Assembly: GCA_016717335.1 (NCBI GenBank)
Contig: JADKFS010000001.1
Location: 2,418,001-2,482,000 of the forward strand
DNA: 64,000 bases
Reading direction: 5' to 3'
Source of the DNA: Candidatus Ribeiella danica
Lineage (GTDB): Bacteria > Chloroflexota > Chloroflexia > Chloroflexales > Roseiflexaceae
Part shown: piece by piece, positions 27,327 through 34,539 of the stretch
Position numbering within the stretch: position 1 is the first letter of the stretch
Layout: each line of letters begins with the position of its first letter
Position numbers and translations under genes: made by a program
Notes under the pieces: generated by a model
What the model was told of the DNA's origin: nothing
Seen by the model: only the letters and a program-made list of their open reading frames with translations
Database searches by the model: none

Positions 27327-28321
27327 CAGCGCAGCGATGCAGCGATGCGCCGCGCGAGCCGGGCGTAGCCCGTTGCTATCGCCAGCTGCGGACGGTCCAC
27401 GATGATGGCGTTGGGATAGGCCCTCGTGATCTGCGCCGCGACCGGCTCCAGCTCGGCGCCGCCGCCGCCGACGAGGATAGCGTCGAACTGCGTGCCTCGG
27501 CCCCACACCGAGTCGATCCGCCGCACCACCGCCTCGCCATTGGCCACAAACGGCCGATCCCAGCCGCGCGGCAGCGGCGTGACCGTCTTGCCAATCTTGA
27601 GCGAGCGATCGCGCACGGCGAGATCGGCATCGAGCACGGTCAGATCACGATCGGCCCGCGCCGATAGCTGCGTGGCCAGCTCGCCGAGCGGCCTCGCGGC
27701 GCCGAGATCGAACGTCCGATAGCTCCCGTCGACGAGCGCGAGCCGCAGGAGCTCGGCCAGGTCGACCGTGCGACCGCCCAGATCCACAATGCCCAGCCGC
27801 GCGCTCGCCAGTTCGGGCCGGATAAGCTGCCCGTTGTTGTCCAGAATATAGCCGTACGCCAGCCCGAGCGGCTCGCCGATGATCTTAAGCTTGGCGATCT
27901 GGTCGGCTGCCGCAGCGGCGCGCAGGCGCGCGGCTAGCGCCTGGCAGAGCGTCGCATCGAGCGCCTGGTTGGCCGGCAGGCCCGAGACGAACACGCCGCG
28001 CGCGTTCCCGTTCAAGTGGCCCATCCGGCCGAGTGCCCCGGCAAACAGCGCCGGGAGATAGCACGGATCGCTCAGCCGATCCTGGCTCATAATGCTGATC
28101 TGATTGCCGGAGAGCTGCGCGTCCAGTCCGGTCCAGAAGCGACCCTGGCCGGCGACCATGGCGACCGGCGCGTTGACCAGCGTGCCGGCGACCTGACGGC
28201 CCGCGCTGGCGATGACGCTCGGAAAACACACGGGCGGCAGCTCTCGGCCGTCGGAACCGATGATGACGTATTTGACCCAGGTGTGGCCGATGTTCGGCCC
28301 ATGACCAGCAAGAGAAGCCAT
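27326..28321 (-). CDS. ParM/Alp-type actin-like segregation ATPase
   Basis: 331 residues. Actin-fold motifs: phosphate 1 near residues 10-18 (NIGHTWVKY, with Asn where Asp is usual), phosphate 2 at 177-190 (GIVDLGGRTVDLAE), and adenosine motif at 282-291 (ILVGGGGAEL). Also SGLPANQALD and EPLGLAYGYILDN, as in plasmid ParM/StbA proteins. These polymerise with ATP to push replicated plasmids apart. GGAGT lies seven bases before the ATG. It forms a two-gene unit with the ParR-like gene, and a repeat-rich site lies just upstream. A segregation system in a prophage implies a stable extrachromosomal phase. Confidence 0.82.
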   Translation of the reverse strand: MASLAGHGPNIGHTWVKYVIIGSDGRELPPVCFPSVIASAGRQVAGTLVNAPVAMVAGQGRFWTGLDAQLSGNQISIMSQDRLSDPCYLPALFAGALGRMGHLNGNARGVFVSGLPANQALDATLCQALAARLRAAAAADQIAKLKIIGEPLGLAYGYILDNNGQLIRPELASARLGIVDLGGRTVDLAELLRLALVDGSYRTFDLGAARPLGELATQLSARADRDLTVLDADLAVRDRSLKIGKTVTPLPRGWDRPFVANGEAVVRRIDSVWGRGTQFDAILVGGGGAELEPVAAQITRAYPNAIIVDRPQLAIATGYARLARRIAASLR

Positions 28322-28344
28322 CGTGATACTCCTATAACGTGATC

Positions 28345-28377
28345 TGTCTTACAGGTGTAAGACAGGTGTAAGACAGC
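28345..28377. promoter_or_regulatory. Repeat site upstream of parM: candidate centromere/operator
   Basis: Within 33 bases, TGTCTTACA is followed by two direct copies of TGTAAGACAG, so the first and second form an inverted repeat and the last two a direct repeat of period 11. It lies 24 bases before the parM start. ParR proteins usually bind such short direct repeats, which also act as operators. Only two to three copies, fewer than in known parC sites. Confidence 0.55.
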
Positions 28378-28601
28378 TAGCTCCCCCACCAGCGCCAGCC
28401 CTTGCGCAGCTCCTCCGCCTCATGCTCAACTTTTGTGTGTCCGGCTGCCTCCATCACCGCGACAGCGCCCCGCCAGCCAGCCCAATGGCCGATGAGAAAG
28501 GCGATTGGAACCGCGACAAACACCAGTGCCTCAGCCCACCTGCCGATCAGCAGCAGCACGGCAAGGAGCGCAATGAGCAGCGAGAGAACACAGCCACGCA
28601 T
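28377..28601 (-). CDS. Small two-helix membrane protein
   Basis: 74 residues, start ATG with AGAAAGG upstream. Two hydrophobic segments (VLSLLIALLAVLLLIGRW and ALVFVAVPIAFLIGHWAGW) separated by a short turn, then a charged tail. Topology would suit a holin or a small inner-membrane accessory. It is transcribed with parM rather than with the lysin. No family recognised. Confidence 0.6.
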   Translation of the reverse strand: MRGCVLSLLIALLAVLLLIGRWAEALVFVAVPIAFLIGHWAGWRGAVAVMEAAGHTKVEHEAEELRKGWRWWGS

Positions 28602-28617
28602 GAGCGAGCACCTTTCT

Positions 28618-28893
28618 CTAGTTGGCTATTCGGATATCGTCGAGCATCGCCTGCACCGCCTCGGCGGGCGTGCGGCGAACTGCGCGCAAGGCCCAACGTG
28701 TTACAGGGCCGATAGCCGTCCAGGATGAATAGAGAAAGCCGCAATGCCAACGCGGATCGCCATCGTAGCCATATTCCAGTGTGGCCCAAACTGCTGTATC
28801 CGGCACGTCGCCAAACTCCTCACGCATATTGCCCTCAAAAATGCGCTGCGCTTTCGGCTGAAGTGCAATCAGACGTGCAAGCAACTCTTCCAT
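28618..28893 (-). CDS. Hypothetical protein
   Basis: 91 residues with AGAGGAC upstream. Contains DTAVWATLEYGYDGDPRWHC and GFLYSSWTAIGPVTRWALRA followed by a helical end, VRRTPAEAVQAMLDDIRIAN. It looks like a complete small soluble protein. No domain recognised. It lies 16 bases upstream of the membrane-protein gene in the same direction. Confidence 0.55.
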   Translation of the reverse strand: MEELLARLIALQPKAQRIFEGNMREEFGDVPDTAVWATLEYGYDGDPRWHCGFLYSSWTAIGPVTRWALRAVRRTPAEAVQAMLDDIRIAN

Positions 28894-28901
28894 ATAGTCC
28901 T

Positions 28902-29096
28902 CTAATATCGCGCAATATCGCTTTTTACACGTTTCAGTAGCAACTGCAGACGTGTGACTGACTGGCGTTTTCCCATATTGACGCCCTTTCGGTACGCCTT
29001 CTCCTCGCCATCTGCGCCATCTGCGTCCGGCGGCTGCACGATCTCGGCATTGATCTCCGAGATCAATGCCTCTAACTCAGCGACGATATCGAGCAT
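28902..29096 (-). CDS. Small acidic coiled-coil-like protein
   Basis: 64 residues with AGAAAGGG upstream. The N-terminus is an acidic helix (LDIVAELEALISEINAEIVQ), then an acidic loop, then a basic helix (MGKRQSVTRLQLLLKRVKSD). A short inverted repeat, TATGGTT-CTTC-AACCATA at 29109-29126, lies in its leader next to the ribosome site and could regulate it. Function unknown. Confidence 0.5.
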   Translation of the reverse strand: MLDIVAELEALISEINAEIVQPPDADGADGEEKAYRKGVNMGKRQSVTRLQLLLKRVKSDIARY

Positions 29097-29175
29097 GTCA
29101 ACCCTTTCTATGGTTCTTCAACCATAAAATCCGAATAGCCTCTAATTTCAGACCGATATCCCGTGCGCGCGACGT

Positions 29176-29694
29176 CTAGCGTCCCTTCCCGCGCCGGTAG
29201 CGCGTGACCGCCGTGCCGTCGCCCTTCTGATACGCTCGCACCTGGACCGGCTTTGGTTTCGCCGGCGCCCTGGTGCCTGCCGCTCGTCGTGCTGGGCGCC
29301 GGCGGCGCGGGCCACCATGCAGCTGCAGGTAGTCGCGCCAGGCCTGATCGGCATCCGCCGTCCCTGGCGCCGCGGCGAGCAGCCGGTCAACCACGCTGCG
29401 CACGTCCGGCCGGCTGACGTTACTGATTCCCCAGGCCGCCAGGTCGAGCGCCGCACCTGGTGCATCGGGGGCAGCGCCGCCGAGCAGCTCGGCGAGCAAC
29501 CGATCGTCGCGCCGGCGCTGCGCTGCTGGTGCCTTGGGTCGTGCCTTGGGTCGTGCCTTGGGCGGAGCCGGCCGCGGCGGGGGTGTGAGCTGGCGCGCGA
29601 CGAAGCGCCGGACCACTTGCACCTCGCGCGCCGTGTTCTCGATCTGGAGTCGCACCGCTCGGAGCGTGCGCCGGAAGATCTTCTTCAGTTTCAC
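29176..29694 (-). CDS. Basic Pro/Arg-rich protein downstream of the FtsK-like gene
   Basis: 172 residues starting at GTG 29694, overlapping the FtsK-like stop (GTGA). N-terminal basic helix (MKLKKIFRRTLRAVRLQIEN), a Pro-Lys/Arg spacer with repeated PKAR units, a folded central part (ALDLAAWGISNVSRPDVRSV, DADQAWRDYLQLHGGP), and a basic end. It looks like a nucleic-acid-binding accessory. No family recognised; the overlap argues that it works with the ATPase. Confidence 0.55.
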   Translation of the reverse strand: MKLKKIFRRTLRAVRLQIENTAREVQVVRRFVARQLTPPPRPAPPKARPKARPKAPAAQRRRDDRLLAELLGGAAPDAPGAALDLAAWGISNVSRPDVRSVVDRLLAAAPGTADADQAWRDYLQLHGGPRRRRPARRAAGTRAPAKPKPVQVRAYQKGDGTAVTRYRRGKGR

Positions 29695-30812
29695 GCCGCA
29701 CCCCCGATCGCCTGGCGAATGACCTCCTCGACGAGCTGCCGCTTCTCGACGTAGGCGCGGCCGCCATTGGAGTCGAGCGAGAAGACCTCCTTGACGATCT
29801 CAGGGATGGTTTTCCCGGCCACAAAGAGCGCCACAATCCGCGCGTGCTCGGCGGGCCGCTCTGCCGCTCCTGGCCTGCCTTCCGTGCCTTCCAGCTTTGC
29901 CTTCCATCTGCCTTCCATCTGCCTTCCCACAAAGCCGAACGGCCGATCGTTGGAAGGCGCTTTGGAAGGTGCCTCGCTACCAAGCTGCGCGCCGACGGCC
30001 ACCAGATCGGCGGCCGTCATCCGTGGGATCACGACCTTGACGAAGTCACCTTTGACGGTCAGCAGGTAGCCGGTAGCGTCCGGCAGCGTGCGAATATCCC
30101 CCGGCAGCTGGGCGGCGCGCAGCCCGGTTTGGTAGCGCGCTTCGTCTGGCCGCTGCCGCAGAATGTAGTGGCTGGTCAAGCGGTTGCGCACGTCGCCGGT
30201 AACATCTTTTCCCCAGCCTTGCGCCGATAGGAGCGCGTTCACGCCGAATTTGCGCCCCTGCTCCGCAAAGTTTGTGGCATAGACCGGCAGCACGTCGCCG
30301 AGCTCGCCGCGCAGTAACGACGTCCATTCGTCGATCGCCACCACGATCGGGTAGCTCGCGCCCCCGCCGGCCTTGCGCCGCTCGAGCTCATCATTGGCCA
30401 GCTTCAGCGCAGCCAGGATCTCGCGGTCGCTTTGTGCCACGTCGCACAAAAACGCGGGCGCAAGGGGCGCTATCCGGCTCGCCAGGCTCTCGCTATCGTG
30501 GCCGGCGTGCGGGTCGCAGATGATGAGCCGCGCCCCCTGCAGCGCGCTTTGGCCGAGAAGGAACGCTTCTAGCCAGCTCTTGCCCGCCCCCTGCAGGGCG
30601 CCAATTCCAGCCGAGTACAGGCTTTTCCAAGAGCCCTCTATTGGCGTGCCATTCTCGGCATTGTAGCCGAGTAGCAGCGGCTGGGCGCGCCCGTCGGCGG
30701 CCGGGCCGATGCGGCCGGCGCTGAGCAGCTGGGCGAACGTCGGCACGACTAGCGCCGGCGCGCTGAGCAGCTGCTGCTGCTCGACAGGCGGCTCAGGGGC
30801 CGCAATCTCCAT
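29691..30812 (-). CDS. FtsK/HerA-like DNA translocase ATPase with C-terminal HTH
   Basis: 373 residues from ATG 30812. The frame is open upstream, but the preceding gene ends at 30838, so this start is preferred. Walker A GALQGAGKSW at 71-80 and Walker B YPIVVAIDEW at 154-163. ARLIICDPHAGHD and SAQGWGKDVTGDVRNRL are as in FtsK/SpoIIIE/HerA motors. The last 45 residues read like a DNA-binding helix-turn-helix (ARIVALFVAGKTIPEIVKEV). It has no membrane helices, but the two genes just upstream encode membrane proteins that could anchor it. Such motors pump DNA in cell division, plasmid transfer or packaging; which applies here is unknown. Confidence 0.75.
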   Translation of the reverse strand: MEIAAPEPPVEQQQLLSAPALVVPTFAQLLSAGRIGPAADGRAQPLLLGYNAENGTPIEGSWKSLYSAGIGALQGAGKSWLEAFLLGQSALQGARLIICDPHAGHDSESLASRIAPLAPAFLCDVAQSDREILAALKLANDELERRKAGGGASYPIVVAIDEWTSLLRGELGDVLPVYATNFAEQGRKFGVNALLSAQGWGKDVTGDVRNRLTSHYILRQRPDEARYQTGLRAAQLPGDIRTLPDATGYLLTVKGDFVKVVIPRMTAADLVAVGAQLGSEAPSKAPSNDRPFGFVGRQMEGRWKAKLEGTEGRPGAAERPAEHARIVALFVAGKTIPEIVKEVFSLDSNGGRAYVEKRQLVEEVIRQAIGGAA

Positions 30813-30837
30813 CTGGTGGCTGGAGTGGGGCTGAACG

Positions 30838-31272
30838 TCAGGTGAGCGGGGCCGGCCGGCGGGCCTCTTCGATGCGCGCGACGCCGCGCGCTTGCACCTG
30901 GTCGGCGAGCAATGCCAGCAGGCGGGGGTCGGCGCTCTCAATCAGATCGCGCGCGACCAGCTCGCCACCGAACCGCACCAGCGGCACGCGGCGACGACGG
31001 TAGCCGTCGAAGGCCACGTAGCAAAGCCCGGCCGCGCCCACGCCCAGCAGCAGCAGCAGGCCATAGTCGGCGAGGATACTCGCCGGCAGCGTCGCGCTGG
31101 AGCGTGTCTGGTACTGCTGTAGATCAAAGGCCTGGCGCTCGAGGTCGAGCCGCTCGGCGGCCGCCTGGTAGCTGTTGCGGTCTTGCCAGCGCTCGGTGAT
31201 AGGGCCGGCCAGCGCGCCGCCCAACACGATCGCCAGAACGACGAAGAAGATACCGAGCAGTGCTTTCATCAT
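30838..31272 (-). CDS. Two-helix membrane protein beside the FtsK-like ATPase
   Basis: 144 residues from ATG 31272 (or 31269). Hydrophobic helices are at about 5-24 (LLGIFFVVLAIVLGGALAG) and 70-88 (YGLLLLLGVGAAGLCYVAF). A charged coiled-coil-like stretch lies between them (RLDLERQAFDLQQYQ) and a cytoplasmic-type C-terminal domain follows. The gap to the ATPase gene is 25 bases. Probable membrane anchor or channel partner (inference). Confidence 0.65.
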   Translation of the reverse strand: MMKALLGIFFVVLAIVLGGALAGPITERWQDRNSYQAAAERLDLERQAFDLQQYQTRSSATLPASILADYGLLLLLGVGAAGLCYVAFDGYRRRRVPLVRFGGELVARDLIESADPRLLALLADQVQARGVARIEEARRPAPLT

Positions 31273-31454
31273 GCACCCCCGATGATAGCGATTTGGAGCC
31301 GCACGCCGACGACGCGCGGGCCGAGCTGGGCCACCGCACCCCACTGCCGCCGCACAATACGCGGGGCCGGGCGGGGCCTGGGCGCGTCGAAGCGGCGCAG
31401 CAGCGCTGGCCAGAGGAAGAGGAGACAATAGAGATAGGAGATCAGCGAAAACAT
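31269..31454 (-). CDS. Small membrane-anchored protein
   Basis: 61 residues. An N-terminal hydrophobic helix (MFSLISYLYCLLFLWPALL) is followed by an Arg/Pro-rich tail. Its TGA overlaps the ATG pair of the next membrane gene, so the two are coupled. AGAAAGGG lies upstream. No family recognised. Confidence 0.5.
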   Translation of the reverse strand: MFSLISYLYCLLFLWPALLRRFDAPRPRPAPRIVRRQWGAVAQLGPRVVGVRLQIAIIGGA

Positions 31455-31638
31455 CCTATTGCCCTTTCTGGTGTCCTAGCGTAGACTAGGGACGCCCTGA
31501 ACTGGTGCTCAGGGCCTGCCCCCGGGGCGCCTCGAACGCTTGCGGGGGCTTCATCGTCAATGCGCAAACCGCCAATACAGGCGCGACCGTGTCAGCATCT
31601 GGTATACTCCGCTCGATGGTCTTTGCGGGCTATCACCT

Positions 31639-31669
31639 GCCTCCGGCCGGCGTCTACCCGGCCGGGGGC
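31639..31669 (-). terminator. Hairpin after the HTH gene
   Basis: 12-bp GC-rich stem with one G-T pair and a 7-base loop, beginning two bases after the TAA of the excisionase-like gene. No T run follows on the minus strand, so termination strength is uncertain. Confidence 0.5.
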
Positions 31670-31670
31670 A

Positions 31671-31886
31671 TTACGCTTCTGAGTGACCAGCAAGCGCCTC
31701 GATCTCATCGCGCCGGAAGAGCACGCGCCGCTGGCGCTGCCTGTACTCCTGCTCCACCGTGCGCGCGTGCAACGTCCCAGCGCGCTTGCGACGCATCAAG
31801 GTCTCGCGCGACAGGCCCGAGAGGCGCATCGCCTCGGTGATGTCGATCTCCTCGGCCATGGGTTCCTCAGTGGTCATTACGAGCAT
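31671..31886 (-). CDS. Excisionase/AlpA-like helix-turn-helix protein
   Basis: 71 residues from ATG 31886 (GTG 31889 and ATG 31877 are alternatives). IDITEAMRLSGLSRETLMRR, then KRAGTLHA and VLFRRDEIEAL form a MerR/HTH_17-type DNA-binding domain, as in excisionases and phage regulators. It is preceded by a consensus promoter with paired operators, which may be autoregulated or control the lysis-lysogeny choice. Confidence 0.7.
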   Translation of the reverse strand: MLVMTTEEPMAEEIDITEAMRLSGLSRETLMRRKRAGTLHARTVEQEYRQRQRRVLFRRDEIEALAGHSEA

Positions 31887-31901
31887 CACCCCCTCTCGAC
31901 A

Positions 31902-31951
31902 GACACAACGGTTGTGACTGCAATACTATAGCATGTCACAACCGTTGTGTC
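31902..31951. promoter_or_regulatory. Paired palindromic operators
   Basis: GACACAACGGTTGTGAC (31902-31918) and its exact reverse complement (31935-31951), 16 bases apart. Each core, CACAAC-N-GTTGTG, is itself a perfect palindrome around one base. The sites flank or overlap the promoter of the HTH gene, as expected of a phage repressor operator. Confidence 0.75.
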
Positions 31952-31953
31952 AA
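31925..31953 (-). promoter_or_regulatory. Consensus sigma-70-type promoter of the HTH gene
   Basis: On the minus strand TTGACA (31953-31948), 17 bases, TATAGT (31930-31925). The right operator covers the spacer and part of the -35; the left one lies just downstream near the expected start point. Transcription runs toward 31886. Confidence 0.75.
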
Positions 31954-31978
31954 GAGGGACACGCCCAGTGCGCCGCCA

Positions 31979-32216
31979 CTATTCGGCCAACTCGATCTGC
32001 CCAGCGGGATCGGGTGCGGGATCGGGGAAGGCATCAACCTGGCAGACCAGAAACGAGAACCAGAGGATCGCGTCGCTCCCGTCGAGCCGCACCCCGATCT
32101 CTTCGTCCCCGAACGGATCGAGTCCGACCATGATTCCCACGCCCTCGGGGGGGTGTGCTGACTCGGTCGCCGACCTCGAACGTCGTCCCGCCAATCGTGA
32201 GTGCGGCTTTCCCCAT
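31979..32216 (-). CDS. Small acidic protein, probably frameshifted
   Basis: The start at 32216 is supported by GGAGGAA seven bases upstream. It reads MGKAALTIGGTTFEVGDRVS, then reaches a run of seven G at 32147-32153, after which protein-like sequence continues in the next frame (GIMVGLDPFGDEEIGVRLDG, SDAILWFSFLVCQVDA) to the stop at 31979. Joined length is about 78 residues. No family recognised. Confidence 0.5.
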
Positions 32217-32252
32217 TCGTATTCCTCCAATCGTAAGTGCGGCTTTCCCCAT
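32191..32252 (-). repeat. Tandem duplication over a start codon
   Basis: A 26-bp block, including an ATG and the codons for MGKAALTIG, occurs twice, 36 bases apart, with one mismatch. Only the downstream ATG (32216) has a ribosome site. The upstream ATG (32252) would add 12 residues. Confidence 0.75.
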
Positions 32253-32255
32253 ACA

Positions 32256-33047
32256 CTAATGCGTGGAATTGGGCCAGTGCCACGTAGCGTTCACCCATGT
32301 GCCTGGCGCGACCTCGCCTTGCTCGCACGCGACAGTCGTGAAGGGGGCGGCGTTCGGTAAAAACACGGTCAATGCCTGGCCAATCCAGTCCGGCTTGTTG
32401 CCTGGCTCGCGCACGGTCCACTCCGCGTCCGTGATGATTGCGGGAACATGCGAGCCGCCATACATAAAATGCACGATCCGTCCGATACTCGACACCTTTT
32501 CCGTTTTCTCGCCCAATGTATTCCTCCTGCTGTCGCGGTCGATTTCTCCTTCTCCTCCAGCCCGGTCATAGTCGGTGCATGCGACCGCCAGCGCGGCCAG
32601 ATCAATGTCGATCGGCAGCACCCCCGCATAGCTGGCCCAGATGGCGATGACACGTCCCGCCGTCGCCCGGAGTTTGCGCGCGGCATACAGCTCGGCCAGC
32701 AGCACGCGCCCGGGGTGAAGGTGGTCGGCCAGCGCGCGCTGAACATACTCCCACTCCCGCGGCGAAAGCTCAACCCACACGTCCCCGATCTTGCGGTGGC
32801 GTTCGATGGGCTCGAGCGCCTCCCGCAGCGCCACCACATCCGCCTCGGCGCGACGCAGCCGCGCCAGCAGGCTCCGGCTGGCATCCGTCTCGACGAATCG
32901 AGCGACACAGTCGGCCAGCCTGGCGACAGCGTCCAACACCTCCAGTTGCTCGGTCAAGATCTTATTTTTGCGTTCCGCCGTTTCGGCCCGCTTCTTCCAG
33001 TAGGCGATATCGCCGATCGCCATCGCCACTTCTTCACTTCCGCTCAT
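32256..33047 (-). CDS. Two-part phage protein, possible internal TTG start
   Basis: 263 residues from ATG 33047, preceded by AGGAGG and overlapping the previous stop (ATGA). The first 180 residues contain a coiled coil (KKRAETAERKNKILTEQLEV) and a helical domain (REWEYVQRALADHLHPGRVL). The last 75 residues (SIGRIVHFMYGGSHVPAIIT, ALTVFLPNAAPFTTVA, WHWP) resemble small stand-alone phage proteins of about 85 residues. A TTG at 32516 with GGAGG just upstream would make exactly that protein, in the same frame. It is either a fusion with internal start or two genes joined by loss of a stop. Function unknown. Confidence 0.55.
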   Translation of the reverse strand: MSGSEEVAMAIGDIAYWKKRAETAERKNKILTEQLEVLDAVARLADCVARFVETDASRSLLARLRRAEADVVALREALEPIERHRKIGDVWVELSPREWEYVQRALADHLHPGRVLLAELYAARKLRATAGRVIAIWASYAGVLPIDIDLAALAVACTDYDRAGGEGEIDRDSRRNTLGEKTEKVSSIGRIVHFMYGGSHVPAIITDAEWTVREPGNKPDWIGQALTVFLPNAAPFTTVACEQGEVAPGTWVNATWHWPNSTH

Positions 33048-33226
33048 ACCGCCTCCTGTTCCCAACCGGCGTTGTGCGCGACGAGCAGCGCAATCGCCGA
33101 CGCATAGCCATAGCTGTGCGCGCAGTGCATGCAGAGCAGGCCGCGCACGACGCGCGTGCGGTAGGACACGATGCCCCCGGCCTGATGGCAGATGACGAAC
33201 GACTCGCCCCGGCGCTGAATATGCAC
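33044..33226 (-). CDS. Small protein with zinc-ribbon-like cysteines
   Basis: About 60 residues if started at GTG 33226. The start is uncertain because no ribosome site is clear and the frame is open upstream. HIQRRGESFVICHQAGGIVS, then RGLLCMHCAHSYGYASAIAL show a CH...CxxC arrangement able to bind zinc. The stop overlaps the next start (ATGA), which supports translation. It could instead be the shifted C-terminus of the preceding gene. Confidence 0.45.
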   Translation of the reverse strand: MHIQRRGESFVICHQAGGIVSYRTRVVRGLLCMHCAHSYGYASAIALLVAHNAGWEQEAV

Positions 33227-33239
33227 GCGTGCCAGGACA

Positions 33240-33593
33240 TCAAGCCGGACCAGCCGATCGCCGGTCCTGGCCGGCGTCGTCCACGTCGGGCCAGATCCAA
33301 CCCACCTGATACCACGTCGCGCCGTCGACGGCGCGCTGCTTCTGCCCGGTGGCTGGGACGCGCGTAGCGCCAGCAGGAACACCACAGATCTGCTTGAACG
33401 TTCGTTCTTCTCGCTCACCGACTTCGACCTCCCTTCGCGCAACAGAAAAACGGAGTAGACCATCGTGCAGCCAGACGGCGATCCGCGCGCCGCCCCGGAG
33501 AGTCAGCGTCTGTGGCTGTCCGGTGTCGACGGCGCGCCAGCGCAAGTGCGCAAACAGATCCGCGAGCTTGGGCGGGCGCATTGTGTGCGTCAT
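33240..33593 (-). CDS. Hypothetical phage protein
   Basis: 117 residues from ATG 33593, one base after the helicase-loader stop, with GGAGAG inside that gene. Contains PKLADLFAHLRWRAVDTG, RGGARIAVWLHDGLLRFSVA and WYQVGWIWPDVDDA. It looks like a compact mixed alpha/beta protein. No family recognised. Confidence 0.55.
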   Translation of the reverse strand: MTHTMRPPKLADLFAHLRWRAVDTGQPQTLTLRGGARIAVWLHDGLLRFSVARREVEVGEREERTFKQICGVPAGATRVPATGQKQRAVDGATWYQVGWIWPDVDDAGQDRRSAGPA

Positions 33594-33594
33594 G

Positions 33595-34539
33595 CTAGCG
33601 CTCTCCTTCGCCACGATCCCACGGGTCGAGCTGATCCGCGATCGGGCGCAGATCCTTGCCGCCCAAATCCACAAACATGAAGCGTGCATCGCTCAGCCGC
33701 GAGCGCAGAAACGCCGGCAGCCGCTGGGCGCCATCGACGTTGTAGCCCAGGAAAGTCGCGGTGCTGGCGCGCTGTTCGTAGCGGGACAGGAAGATCGTTT
33801 GCAGCACCTCGGTTGTCCAGTCTGACTCGCGGATCGCCGTCACCTCGTCGACCGCCAGGATGGGCGCCATGGCTACCCGGCGCAGGATCGAGTCGTAGGT
33901 GTGGTCGTCTTTCCGCAGCGCCGCCTTCAGCTGGTCGAGCAGATCCGGCAGCACGATGTAGCGCCCGATTTTGCCCTTGTCGGCCAGCGCGTTCAGCGCC
34001 GCGTAGATCAGCGTAGTTTTGCCCACACCGTACGCGCCGGCCAACGTCAGCCAGCCGCGTGGCCGCTTGACGAAGGCGCGGATGCACGTCAGCGCGTCCG
34101 ACTGCGCCGCCAGCACCTTCACGCGCCCGCTGCGGAGTGTGACGCCCTCGGCCGCGACCGGCAGGCCGCGCCAGCGGGCCTGCCGGTCGGCGCCGGCCGC
34201 GCAGGCGCACGCGACCAGGGCGATCGGCGGCAGACCGACCCGATCGTAGCTGTCGACAATGGCAAGCTGATCCCGCTGCGCCTGGTCCATATCCGCTGCG
34301 ACCAATCCGAAGCCGCCGCAGTTACAGTTAGTCGCAGTCGAAGAAGTCGGCCGCGACCGGGCGGATGTCTCGGACGATTTCGGCAAGATAGGCCTGGTAG
34401 GCAGGGTCAGCGTTGCTCCCGACGGCATCTCCCCCACGCGTGCCAGGTCGTTCAGCACGTCGCCGACGCTGGTGACCCGCGTGCCCGGTGTGACCGTCGG
34501 ACTTCGGTCGGTCCGCAGATGGCGAAGACGGTCGCTCAT
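33595..34539 (-). CDS. DnaC/lambda P-type AAA+ helicase loader
   Basis: Up to 314 residues. Walker A GAYGVGKTT at 168-176, Walker B ILAVDEVT at 227-234, sensor-like ATFLGYN at 261-267 and an RSRLSD arginine-finger region at 279-284. An N-terminal zinc motif (NCNCGGFG, then CACAAG) is typical of phage DnaC-like loaders, which place replicative helicase at the origin. ATG 34539 has AGGAG upstream but lies 210 bases inside the initiator gene; ATG 34428 would reduce the overlap. The catalytic core is unambiguous. Confidence 0.82.
   Translation of the reverse strand: MSDRLRHLRTDRSPTVTPGTRVTSVGDVLNDLARVGEMPSGATLTLPTRPILPKSSETSARSRPTSSTATNCNCGGFGLVAADMDQAQRDQLAIVDSYDRVGLPPIALVACACAAGADRQARWRGLPVAAEGVTLRSGRVKVLAAQSDALTCIRAFVKRPRGWLTLAGAYGVGKTTLIYAALNALADKGKIGRYIVLPDLLDQLKAALRKDDHTYDSILRRVAMAPILAVDEVTAIRESDWTTEVLQTIFLSRYEQRASTATFLGYNVDGAQRLPAFLRSRLSDARFMFVDLGGKDLRPIADQLDPWDRGEGER

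Noticed and set aside
28377..28601. Confident holin call
   Set aside because: Topology fits, but it is on the opposite strand from the endolysin and sits with parM. Kept as an unnamed membrane protein.
31603..31608. Plus-strand promoter at TATACT
   Set aside because: Good -10 box but no -35 at 16-18 bases and no plus-strand gene downstream.
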